The notes under the pieces are model-generated. The model saw nothing but the letters and a program-made list of their open reading frames with translations, had not been told where the DNA came from and made no database searches. Shown one piece after another: positions 36,723-44,808 of a DNA stretch of 64,000 nucleotides (position 1 is the stretch's first letter; every line of letters begins with the position of its first letter). The translations under genes were made by a program, and so were the position numbers. The DNA comes from JAJEFO01 sp965208685. GTDB taxonomy: Bacteria; Pseudomonadota; Alphaproteobacteria; Rhodobacterales; Rhodobacteraceae. The stretch covers positions 1,488,001 through 1,552,000 of the forward strand of contig CBDBPL010000007.1 in NCBI GenBank assembly GCA_965208685.1, read 5' to 3'.

Positions 36723-38235
36723 GTGGAGACGCCAACTCTCGCGGACTTCCGACAATGTCGGGATACGCCCGCAGAATCTTGAACAGATCAGGTCGATCGA
36801 GGTTCACAAGATCGGGTGAAGCGGCCAGCACTTTCGCCAGGTCGGCGAGGTCGTCGCTGAGGCTGAAGACCATGGACTGGACGTCCAGCTCCTGGCACGC
36901 AGCGATCTCGGAAATGCTGTCGCGGCCCAGCTCGAACTGGACGATGTTCGCGGAGTAGTCAGAAATCGCGGCCTCAAGCGATGAATGCTCTTGACGCGGA
37001 ACCATCAGTCGCGCGTCCGGCGCGCGGCTGCGAATGTCGCGAAGGACCTCCTTGTTCCAGCACCAAAAGAAGACGGCCTCAATCATGCCGCGCTTCACGA
37101 CTTCGCCTAGAACGGCTTCAGGTTCGGCGTCCTTGATCTCGATGTAGACGCCTATCCGATCCTGCGCCATATCGAGTATCTCGTTCAGCGTGGGCACCCG
37201 CAACCCCGCATGAACCGGCGCCTTCCAGCCACCGGCGTCAAGGCTCCTGATTTCGGCCAGGGTACGCGACGACACCGCGCCGATGCCATTCGTGGTGCGA
37301 TCCAGGGTTGCGTCGTGAATGACGACAAGCTCCCCGTCTGCTGTCGTGCGAACATCTATCTCGACAAACTGAAAGCATTGATCGATGCAGATCCGGACCG
37401 CTTCGCGCGTGTTCTCGGGCGCCAGGAAGTTCGCGCCGCGGTGGCAGACGACTCCTGGTGCCTTGCCGTCCCCGGGGCGATAGGGCTTCAGTGTCTCGGG
37501 CCGGCCGGAGCAGATCCCCAAGACCGGCAGCCCTTCCAGACCGTCGAGCACTTCGCGTCGATCTTCGTGCCACAGAACGATCGCGGCGCCGACACGCTCG
37601 CATCGCGAGACCAGGTCCTCGGTAATCAACTTGTGCGGCTCGGAGGACGCGTCGCGCCAGCACAGGTGCAGGATGTCAGGTTGGGCTTCGGCGCTGTATG
37701 AGAACGGGTCGGCGCCGTTCGGGACGAGGACGGAAAGCGGATAGGGGCATCCGTCGCGCCTCAGGGCGGCAATCCACCCGACATTGAAGGACCCGATCGC
37801 TGCGAAAGCGAAATTCCTGGCCCCGAGCACCTGCCAGGCAGCATTTGCGGAACCCTCGGACTTGGCCTCGATATAGAGGCCTGCGCCTCGTTCGACGGCC
37901 AGGTCCACGACGTGCTCCAGCCGAGGGGCAAACTGCCCGTCCGGCAACCGGACCGAGCAAATCTCGCTCCAGGTCGCCCCGGAAATGCGCAGGCCGCGCC
38001 CGGTCACGCGTGCGAGGTTGTCGTCGTGCGACACAACGGCAACGCCGTCGGCGGACATCCTCAGATCGAGCTCCCACATTTCGGCGAAGAGATCGGATGC
38101 CAGGGCGAACGCGGCAGGCGTGTTTTCTGTTCGATGGCCTGAAGCGCCCCTGTGCGCGATGGTCAACGGGCGCCCTCCGGTACCGGCTGCCGGCCACCCG
38201 AACTTCGTCATCCACTTCCGGTTGAACTGCGTCAA
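36712..38235 (-). CDS. Tandem-domain glycerophosphodiester phosphodiesterase
   Basis: 507 residues with two GDPD domains in one chain. Domain 1 starts with LTIAHRGASGHRTENTPAAF and has VVSHDDNLARVTGRG; domain 2 starts with VVCHRGANFLAPENTREAV and has VVIHDATLDRTTNGIG. These hold the catalytic His pair and metal-binding Glu/Asp of the family. GDPDs release glycerol 3-phosphate from glycerophosphodiesters. The start is a TTG at 38235 in a TTGA overlap with the ATPase stop; an ATG at 38211 is the alternative. No signal peptide, so it acts on imported substrate, as UgpQ does. Confidence 0.88.
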   Translation of the reverse strand: MTQFNRKWMTKFGWPAAGTGGRPLTIAHRGASGHRTENTPAAFALASDLFAEMWELDLRMSADGVAVVSHDDNLARVTGRGLRISGATWSEICSVRLPDGQFAPRLEHVVDLAVERGAGLYIEAKSEGSANAAWQVLGARNFAFAAIGSFNVGWIAALRRDGCPYPLSVLVPNGADPFSYSAEAQPDILHLCWRDASSEPHKLITEDLVSRCERVGAAIVLWHEDRREVLDGLEGLPVLGICSGRPETLKPYRPGDGKAPGVVCHRGANFLAPENTREAVRICIDQCFQFVEIDVRTTADGELVVIHDATLDRTTNGIGAVSSRTLAEIRSLDAGGWKAPVHAGLRVPTLNEILDMAQDRIGVYIEIKDAEPEAVLGEVVKRGMIEAVFFWCWNKEVLRDIRSRAPDARLMVPRQEHSSLEAAISDYSANIVQFELGRDSISEIAACQELDVQSMVFSLSDDLADLAKVLAASPDLVNLDRPDLFKILRAYPDIVGSPRELASPRVA

Positions 38236-39284
38236 AGGCGAACACCATCCTCATCGAACATGAGGATCCTGTCCACGTCGATGCCCCAGGTAACCTTCTC
38301 GCCGACGGTGGCGGCGTTCGAGGCGCCCTGTATTGAACGCAGGATCTGCCCGTCCTCCAGCGCGACGTCGTAAAGCGTTTCGCGACCATGCGCCTCAACG
38401 AAGGTGATCTTGCCTGCGACTGGCTGTGCGCCGCCCGGACGAAAGAACTCGGGGCGAATGCCCAGGCGTATCTTGCGCTCCTGCGCACCTTCGTTGAACG
38501 GCAGCGAAACAGTCATGGCTCCGGAGGCCGTTGCGAACCGCCCGTTGGTCACCACGCCGTCAACGAAGGCAATCGGCGGGTTGCCCAGGAATCCGGCGAC
38601 GAAGTCGCTTGCGGGGTTGTCGTACATCTCCATCGGCTCGGCAATCTGCACGATCCTGCCCTCGTTCATGATGGCGATCCTGTCGCACATGCTCATCGCC
38701 TCGACCTGATCATGCGTCACAAGAACTGCCGTAATGCCGGTTTCCCGCTGGATCCGGCGGATCTCGGACCGCATCTCCAGCCGAAGCTTGGCATCGAGAT
38801 TGGCCAGCGGTTCGTCGAGCAGCAGGACATCCGGCTTGCGCACCAGCGCGCGGGCGAGGGCGACCCGCTGTTGCTGCCCGCCCGAGAGCTGCGCAGGGCG
38901 CCTTTCGAGCAGGTTGCCGATATGCACCAGTTCGGTGATCTCATCGACCTTCCGGGCAATCTCGGCCTTCGATTCCTTCCTGATCATCAGGGGGAAGCCG
39001 ATGTTCTCGGCAACCGTCAGATGCGGGTAGAGGGCGTAGGACTGAAAGACGACGCCGACGTTGCGCTTCTGCGAAGGCACGTTGGAAACGTCCCTGTCGC
39101 CGAACAGGATCCGCCCTCCGCTGACGCGGTGAATGCCGCAGATCGCGAACAGCGTCGTCGACTTTCCGCAGCCCGAGGGGCCGAGCAGCGCGATCATCTC
39201 GCCGTCGTCGATTTCAAGATCCATCTTGTTTATGACAGTCAATGACCCGAAGGATTTCGTGAATTGATCGAGAAGGATACGCAT
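38232..39284 (-). CDS. ABC transporter ATP-binding protein, UgpC/MalK type
   Basis: 350 residues from ATG 39284 (TGATG overlap with the permease). Walker A GPSGCGKSTTLFAICG, Q-loop VFQSYALYP, signature LSGGQQQRVALARAL, Walker B VLLLDEPLANLDA, switch VLVTHDQVEAMS, then the TOBE regulatory domain (RLGIRPEFFRPGG). Between permease and GDPD genes, matching the arrangement of Ugp systems. Confidence 0.93.
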   Translation of the reverse strand: MRILLDQFTKSFGSLTVINKMDLEIDDGEMIALLGPSGCGKSTTLFAICGIHRVSGGRILFGDRDVSNVPSQKRNVGVVFQSYALYPHLTVAENIGFPLMIRKESKAEIARKVDEITELVHIGNLLERRPAQLSGGQQQRVALARALVRKPDVLLLDEPLANLDAKLRLEMRSEIRRIQRETGITAVLVTHDQVEAMSMCDRIAIMNEGRIVQIAEPMEMYDNPASDFVAGFLGNPPIAFVDGVVTNGRFATASGAMTVSLPFNEGAQERKIRLGIRPEFFRPGGAQPVAGKITFVEAHGRETLYDVALEDGQILRSIQGASNAATVGEKVTWGIDVDRILMFDEDGVRL

Positions 39285-40108
39285 CAGCCCTTGGTCCCCC
39301 CGCCGTAGATGCTCATCAGCTTGCCCTGGAAGAACAGGAACAGGATGATGACCGGTACGACGTAGAACACGCCGACCGACTTGAAGAGCGCCATGTCGAA
39401 ATTGTTGTCGTCCGCGATCAGTGCCGCCAGGTAGACGGAAAGCACCTGCACCCTGTTGTCCGGCGCCAGCACGAGCGGCAGGATGAACTCCGACCAGCCG
39501 GCGAGGAAGGAAAAGATGCCCAGCGCCATGACCGCCGGCATCACCTGCGGCAGCACCAGTTTGCGCCAGACCGTCAAACGGCTTGCGCCGTCTTGAATGC
39601 CGGCCATTTCGATCTCCCAGGGCACGGTGTCGTAGAAGCCCTTCATGATCCAGATCCCGAACGGCAGCTCCAGCGCAGCCTTCACGAGAATGACGCCGAT
39701 CAGCGTGTTGTAGAGACCGATGAACTGCAGGATCAGGAAAATCGCGATGATCAGCGTCACGGTCGGAAACGCGTGCAGAACCATGACCCCTGCAAGAAAA
39801 AACGCGCGAAACGGGACGTTGAGGCGCGAGATCGCGTATCCGGCCGTCGAGGATATCGCCAGCACGATCAATGTTGTAGCGGTGGCAAACACGAACGTGT
39901 TGAGCGTGGCAACGTAGATTGACGGGCGCCCCGGCAGCGTTTCCCAAAGAAATCGCCAGTGTTCGCCCGTGAACTCGTGCGGAACGACGGAACCCGGCGC
40001 CGTGTTCGAGACCGTGTCGACGAACAGGTAGACATACATCAGCACCAGCGGAACGGTGACGACTCCGAGAGCGAGGATCATGGGCCAGCTGCGGTAGTTC
40101 GAAGTCAT
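39284..40108 (-). CDS. ABC sugar-type permease, MalG/UgpE family
   Basis: 274 residues, six membrane helices; first helix near ILALGVVTVPLVLMYVYLF. EAA loop AGIQDGASRLTVWRKLVLPQ (Ala-Gly in a slightly divergent form). Nine bp behind the MalF-like permease. Confidence 0.92.
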   Translation of the reverse strand: MTSNYRSWPMILALGVVTVPLVLMYVYLFVDTVSNTAPGSVVPHEFTGEHWRFLWETLPGRPSIYVATLNTFVFATATTLIVLAISSTAGYAISRLNVPFRAFFLAGVMVLHAFPTVTLIIAIFLILQFIGLYNTLIGVILVKAALELPFGIWIMKGFYDTVPWEIEMAGIQDGASRLTVWRKLVLPQVMPAVMALGIFSFLAGWSEFILPLVLAPDNRVQVLSVYLAALIADDNNFDMALFKSVGVFYVVPVIILFLFFQGKLMSIYGGGTKG

Positions 40109-40117
40109 GGTCGCTCC

Positions 40118-41428
40118 CTATTGTTCAATCGGCGGTGGTGCCACGAGGCTCTTGAAATCGAAGAGCCGCAAGTAGGCCAGCGACAAGATCACGCCTACAA
40201 CCACGAGAACCAGCGCGAGCGCGGCGCCGTAGCCGTATTCGAGATTGCCCGCATAGTTGTTGAGCGCAGTCAGGTAGGCCGCCAGCGCCCAGACTTTCGT
40301 CGCTCCGCCGGGCCCGCCCTCAGTGGCCAGAAGGATGTACTCGAACGATGTCAGAAGCGACAGGGACTGGTAGCAGGTGATGAAGAGGATCGGCCAGCGC
40401 AGTTGTGGGAGGATCACGTAACGGACCTGCTGCCAGCGGCCTGCGCCATCGACTTCGCTTGCGTAGAACAGCGAGACCGGTATCGACCTGATCGCCGCGG
40501 AGAATATGAGCATCCCCATGGATGCACCCACGAACCCGTTGATCAGGACGACGAACACCCAGGCGTTGGTTGGATTGTCCAGCAGCCAGTTGCGAGACTC
40601 GAATCCCAGCGGCACAAGTATCCGCGACAGGAACCCGGTGTCCCACGCCAGCCATTTCCACAGAAGGACGTAGAGCACCGGCGGCGATATTCGTGGAAGG
40701 AGCCAGATGGCGCGAAAGATCCCCGCCGGCCGGTCCGGCATGTAATGCGTCACGATTGCGAGGACGAGCGCAAAGCCGGTGTTGAAGATCGTCAGGGTGG
40801 CGAACACATAGATGATCGTGTTGAGGAACGTGCGCCTGGTATCGGGCAGCGAGAACATCCGGGAGAAGTTCTCGCCGGTCCACGACCAGCCGGTATAGGT
40901 CGTCGCCAGCAGGGCAGCGCGCTGCGTTGCGTTCAACTCGATTCCAAGCCCGGCGACTGCGTCGAAGAATTCTTCCTCCGTGGCGAACCGAGCGTTCACG
41001 ATGGAGCGTTCAAACAACGCGGACAGCGCCTTGAGCGCCCGGGTGCCGCGCGGACGGTTGTCGAGTTTCTTGATCGCGCGCTCGAGTTCGCGGCGGCTGT
41101 CGAATGACTGCCCGGCAAGCCTCCTGTCAAGCTCGCTCACAAGCGCCGTGGACGCGCCTTCGGCACTGGCAGCGTCGATGCCGGAGCGATCCACGGTATA
41201 TCGCACTCTGGCAAGCGCGTCCGCGAGCGCCTCCTCGCCGTGCCGTTCGCCAAGTTCGCGCATGGCGCTCTGGGTGATTTGGTAGGCGCCTCCGGTGATT
41301 CCGGTCGCGGTGCTCATGTTCGTCAGCGCGAACACCGCCGTGAGCACAACCGGGGCAAGAAAGAACAGGACAACGAAGACGAAGGCGGGCGCCAGCAACA
41401 GGAGGCCCAGTATGCGCGATCCGCTCAT
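40118..41428 (-). CDS. ABC sugar-type permease, MalF-like with large periplasmic insertion
   Basis: 436 residues from ATG 41428 (GGAAGGTG ribosome site 5 nt upstream). Usual UgpA-type permeases have about 290. Helix 1 (LGLLLLAPAFVFVVLFFL) is followed by about 150 mostly helical, charged residues (ERHGEEALADALARVRYTVD to ALKALSALFERSIVNARFAT), then the standard permease core. EAA loop ASEVDGAGRWQQVRYVILPQ. The insertion sits where MalF has its P2 loop, which contacts the binding protein, though it looks unrelated in sequence. Confidence 0.88.
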   Translation of the reverse strand: MSGSRILGLLLLAPAFVFVVLFFLAPVVLTAVFALTNMSTATGITGGAYQITQSAMRELGERHGEEALADALARVRYTVDRSGIDAASAEGASTALVSELDRRLAGQSFDSRRELERAIKKLDNRPRGTRALKALSALFERSIVNARFATEEEFFDAVAGLGIELNATQRAALLATTYTGWSWTGENFSRMFSLPDTRRTFLNTIIYVFATLTIFNTGFALVLAIVTHYMPDRPAGIFRAIWLLPRISPPVLYVLLWKWLAWDTGFLSRILVPLGFESRNWLLDNPTNAWVFVVLINGFVGASMGMLIFSAAIRSIPVSLFYASEVDGAGRWQQVRYVILPQLRWPILFITCYQSLSLLTSFEYILLATEGGPGGATKVWALAAYLTALNNYAGNLEYGYGAALALVLVVVGVILSLAYLRLFDFKSLVAPPPIEQ

Positions 41429-41447
41429 GACTTCACCTTCCGAGGAT

Positions 41448-41472
41448 GCGCGGAGCATTTGCTGCTCCGCGC
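41448..41472. promoter_or_regulatory. Intercistronic hairpin between solute-binding-protein and permease genes
   Basis: 10-bp stem (GCGCGGAGCA, 5-nt loop, TGCTCCGCGC) in the gap between binding-protein stop and permease start; duplicated at 44771-44795. It is the third binding-protein/permease junction in this window with such a stem. Confidence 0.65.
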
Positions 41473-41485
41473 GGTCTTCCGGACT

Positions 41486-42826
41486 CTAGCGGATGACGAT
41501 GTTGTCGCCGAGCGTCGCCTTCAGCTCGGTCTCCGCATCCGCGATTGCGTCTGCAACCGTCTTCTGGCCGGTCCAGGCGGCCTCAAGGCCACTCCACATG
41601 ATGCCGACATACTGCCCGAAGTTCACGTTGTTGGGCTGTGCCGTGGCGTGCGGCAGCAGGCGTTCGGTCGCTTCCGAGGCCCAGCGGTCGTCGGCGTAGA
41701 GCGGCACGCTGGACTGCGACCTGGCGATGCCAAGGTGCGCCGACTTGATCGCGTGCAGCGTGTTGATCCGGGGCTCGGACGCGATGGTCACGAGCTCGGC
41801 CGCGAGGGCTTCGAGGTCCTCGTCACCCTGGTCGGTGATGAGATACATCAGCGGGTGGGTGATCGTGTTGGCCCTGCCGCCATCGCCGCCCGCGGGGATG
41901 AGCGTGAACTGGATGTTGCCGAAGAAGTCGTCGAGCCCCTCGCGTCCGGTGTAGCGCGCGTAGTGCCACGTCCCGCCGTGCCAAAGCCCGGCCTTGCCGC
42001 TGGCAACTTCACCGTACCACTGGTCCCAGGGCGTGCCGATATGGTTCTTGCGCGTGACGCCCGCTTCGACGGCGTCCACGAAGAACTGGTAGAAGTCGCT
42101 CATCGCGGCCCTGTCGAAGACCAGCTTGCCGTCCTCTTCTATCGTTCCGCCGAAGGAGAGGTAGAACTGCCAGTAGTCGGGGCCGTTTGACACGCGCGGA
42201 TAGAATCCGTAGCCCGCCTCGACAAGCCCGGCATCCTGGATCTTCTTCGCGTCTTCGAGGACGTTCTGCAGCGTGTATTCGCCCGCTTCCACCTTGCCCG
42301 GCAGCGCATCGATGTCGGCGTCGGAATAGCCGATCCCCCGCATGTGATCCTTCCAGAAGAAGAAGGGCCGGGATTCGGCGTCTTGCGGGATCCCGTAGAC
42401 GATGCCGTTGAATGACGCGATGTCGATGAGGTTCTCGTACAGGTCGTTCAGCGGCCAGGAATCCAGGTCGACGTAGTCCTCGGCCGCGACGATCAGGCCG
42501 GCTTGCGCCCAGGGCGCGATGTCGGTGTGGCTGGTCACGACGATGTTGGGCGCGGTGCCCGACTCGGCAGACAGGGTGACGCCCTGCTTGAACTCCTCCC
42601 AGCCGTCGTAGGGCTTGCCCTCGATGGTGATGTTGAGCTCCTCGCCCCGAATGGCGGCTTCGTGCTTCAGGAGATCGGCAGCCATTGAAATTGCATCGAT
42701 CCTGTAGTGGTCGTTGGGCCCGCTGCCCCCGGACCAGACGGAGATCGTGTAGTCCGCGGCGGCAGCCGCGGTTGCACCCATGGCCAGTCCGACCACGGTT
42801 GCGCAGGCTCTCTTAGGTAGCGTCAT
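41486..42826 (-). CDS. Extracellular solute-binding protein family 1, copy 1
   Basis: 446 residues from ATG 42826 (GGAGGAAG ribosome site). Signal peptide about 23 residues (RACATVVGLAMGATAAAAA before DYTISVW). The mature chain starts with the family 1 pattern DYTISVWSGGSGPNDHY and includes APNIVVTSHTDIAPWAQAGL. First gene of the LacI-controlled operon with permeases, ATPase and phosphodiesterase, so the ligand is likely a glycerophosphodiester or related polyol phosphate. Protein sequence identical to the copy at 44809-46149. Confidence 0.93.
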   Translation of the reverse strand: MTLPKRACATVVGLAMGATAAAAADYTISVWSGGSGPNDHYRIDAISMAADLLKHEAAIRGEELNITIEGKPYDGWEEFKQGVTLSAESGTAPNIVVTSHTDIAPWAQAGLIVAAEDYVDLDSWPLNDLYENLIDIASFNGIVYGIPQDAESRPFFFWKDHMRGIGYSDADIDALPGKVEAGEYTLQNVLEDAKKIQDAGLVEAGYGFYPRVSNGPDYWQFYLSFGGTIEEDGKLVFDRAAMSDFYQFFVDAVEAGVTRKNHIGTPWDQWYGEVASGKAGLWHGGTWHYARYTGREGLDDFFGNIQFTLIPAGGDGGRANTITHPLMYLITDQGDEDLEALAAELVTIASEPRINTLHAIKSAHLGIARSQSSVPLYADDRWASEATERLLPHATAQPNNVNFGQYVGIMWSGLEAAWTGQKTVADAIADAETELKATLGDNIVIR

Positions 42827-42889
42827 GGTTCTTCCTCCAGGTAGTGACACGGACTGTCCGCCGTGCCGCATGCCATCGTAACAATGAAG

Positions 42890-42925
42890 TGAACACGTGT
42901 TCAAGAGTCAATGAACACCTGTTGG
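42890..42925 (-). promoter_or_regulatory. Tandem predicted LacI-family operators
   Basis: A perfect 14-bp palindrome TGAACACGTGTTCA (42890-42903) is followed by TGAACACCTGTTGG (42912-42925), 22 bp apart centre to centre, so on the same face of the helix. They lie 64 bp upstream of the binding-protein start. The even palindrome centred on CG is usual for LacI-family regulators such as the one encoded at 35694-36722. Confidence 0.7.
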
Positions 42926-43021
42926 CACTATCACAAAGATAGCAGGCCGCATTGCCCCAAGGAAGACCGAACCGGACACATTCGGGCAACGGAGCGACCT
43001 GGCACTCCCGCAGGTCGTGCT

Positions 43022-44347
43022 TTAGCCACTTGATCCAAGTGCTTGCGCCTGGCGACTCTGGTAGCCGGAATTCGCGATCCAGTTGATGAGTTCCAGATCG
43101 CTTTCGGCATTGGTGTCTTCCAAATACAGGTCGCCGGGCCACGAGGGGTTGTAGGCCGCTCCCGATGCCAAGACGTGGCGTCTGACGCGCAGTATCGCAT
43201 CGTGACGCTCTTTCAGGTCAGAAGCGAGCTCGGCCTGATGAGTAGAGCTGTCTGACATGGAATTCTTGTCGACTCTGGTCGCGCCAATTCCGGCGTAGAA
43301 CGTCATGCCATGTCGCTCGCAATACGCGACGTAGTCATCTATTGCCATGTGATCTGCCTCAAGCCGTGTCAGGAACCATGGGCAACATGAGCGTTTTGCA
43401 TCAGTCATTTCGGCAAACCCGATCGTGGATTTCTGACGCATCGCGCGCGAAGACGACGTGCTGCGCGCTCTTTGCCGGTCGCCCCGATAGTTTGCGACGA
43501 ACACGCGCGCTCCCCAGTTTCCCATTTTGCGCATTTTGAGGACCGGCTCGGTCGCAATCGCAAGAAAGTTCCGCGGACCAATGAACATGGGCGAACCGCT
43601 TGCGTCCGACAATTCAAGCCAGGCGGCTGGAAGGTGCTTGTGCAAGTCGGCGCACCATGGCGCGAGAACCCGATCGACCAGAACGTCCAGGAAGCGCACG
43701 ACCAAGTCCGGACGGTCGGAGAGCGCCAAGATCAGGTTCTCCTGCCCAACGATTTCCGCGGCAAGCGAGTAAGGAGCAGGCAGATGCGCGACGGGGTCAA
43801 TCCTGGCAAGGTCACCCATGATCTTGAGAGTGTCTCGAATCACGCCTGCGACCTCCGAGTCCGGGTCGTATTCGGGAATTTCGTCGGGTCGTTCCAGAGA
43901 CAGCATGGGCTCTCCGGGATCGGAACCGGGCGCCTGATCGTCGGGGTACATCATGGACTGCCCAATTGCCTCTGCGCCGAACGCATAGACCGGCCATCCT
44001 AGCGTCAGGCGCTCAATCCCGATTGCGCGCTGAATGAACAAGTTCGAACGCACGTATCTCAGCGGGTCGGACTTGTAGAAGTCTTGTGCCTTCAACCCCT
44101 CGATTCGGTGACGCAAGGACATTGCCAGCAGATGGCACGAGGTCGTCAGGTAGATGCTGTCTGGATCCAGCTCCTTCGCGAACTCTCGGTCGAATTCACC
44201 GCTGTCCACTCGCGCAAGGACACTGGCCAATTCCCCGGCAAGCGCAGTTTCGCCCGAGAGAAAGTCCGACATGATTCCGAGAAAGGCGCCAAACGAGGAG
44301 CTTCGCGCGTCCGATTTCGATCTTGATGAGTCTTGAATCGAAGTCAA
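43022..44347 (-). CDS. Uroporphyrinogen decarboxylase (UroD)-family protein
   Basis: 441 residues from TTG 44347 (AAAGG 6 nt upstream); an ATG at 44272 is the alternative. The UroD/MtbA superfamily includes haem-pathway decarboxylases and corrinoid methyltransferases. Family-like segments are MYPDDQAPGSDPGEP, PAPYSLAAEIVGQENLILAL, the helix SDRPDLVVRFLDVLVDRVL, and DASGSPMFIGPRNFLAIATE near the middle. It is longer than HemE (about 340) and lacks its N-terminal RQAGR signature, so it is not the haem enzyme. It sits between the two direct repeats, downstream of the second binding-protein copy and a permease remnant. Function unknown. Confidence 0.7.
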   Translation of the reverse strand: MTSIQDSSRSKSDARSSSFGAFLGIMSDFLSGETALAGELASVLARVDSGEFDREFAKELDPDSIYLTTSCHLLAMSLRHRIEGLKAQDFYKSDPLRYVRSNLFIQRAIGIERLTLGWPVYAFGAEAIGQSMMYPDDQAPGSDPGEPMLSLERPDEIPEYDPDSEVAGVIRDTLKIMGDLARIDPVAHLPAPYSLAAEIVGQENLILALSDRPDLVVRFLDVLVDRVLAPWCADLHKHLPAAWLELSDASGSPMFIGPRNFLAIATEPVLKMRKMGNWGARVFVANYRGDRQRARSTSSSRAMRQKSTIGFAEMTDAKRSCCPWFLTRLEADHMAIDDYVAYCERHGMTFYAGIGATRVDKNSMSDSSTHQAELASDLKERHDAILRVRRHVLASGAAYNPSWPGDLYLEDTNAESDLELINWIANSGYQSRQAQALGSSG

Positions 44348-44510
44348 TCTGCGCCTTTCCCTCTTCGATGACGGTGCAGGCGGCGATCGTCAGGTGCGAA
44401 TTCGCCCGCCGCAAGTCCCTCGGAATGTCCAGATGCAGGACGGACGAAGCGCCGCAGCCTGCACGGCCCTCCAGCAGTCTCGCGAAATGCTTCGATTGGG
44501 ACTTGAGGGC

Positions 44511-44751
44511 CTTTGCGTAGAACAGCGGGACCTGAATCGCCCCGATCGCTGCGGAGAATGTGAGCATCCCCACCACGAACCCGTTGATCAGGACGACGAA
44601 CACCCAGGCGTTGGCCGGATTGTCCGGGATCCAGTTGCGAGACTCGAATCCTGGCGGCACAAGAATCCGCGACAGGAACCCGGTATCCGGGACCAGGGAA
44701 GACGAAGGCGGGCGCCAGCAACAGGAGGCCCAGTATGCGCGATCCGCTCAT
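44511..44751 (-). pseudogene. Deleted, frameshifted MalF-like permease remnant
   Basis: It begins at ATG 44751 identically to the permease at 40118-41428 (MSGSRILGLLLLAPAFVF). After 18 codons, at the end of the direct repeat, it jumps to diverged sequence from the middle of the same gene. That sequence lies in another frame: LSRILVPPGFESRNW, then NAWVFVVLINGFV and SAAIGAIQVPLFYAKA. The inserted periplasmic domain and both halves of the pore are gone. The remaining sequence to 44348 runs into the UroD-family gene and shows nothing else recognisable. Confidence 0.88.
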
Positions 44752-44808
44752 GACTTCACCTTCCGAGGATGCGCGGAGCATTTGCTGCTCCGCGCGGTCT
44801 TCCGGACT

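Larger units (their letters stand above)
41375..42905. repeat. Direct repeat copy 1 of 1531 bp
   Basis: Nearly identical to 44698-46228 (constant offset 3323 bp). It covers the first 54 bases of the permease gene, the hairpin, the whole solute-binding-protein gene and its proximal operator. I count seven single-base differences within the coding region, all silent. Confidence 0.95.

Noticed and set aside
43022..44347. hemE (haem-pathway uroporphyrinogen decarboxylase)
   Set aside because: The protein is about 100 residues too long, lacks the HemE N-terminal signature and sits in a transport locus.
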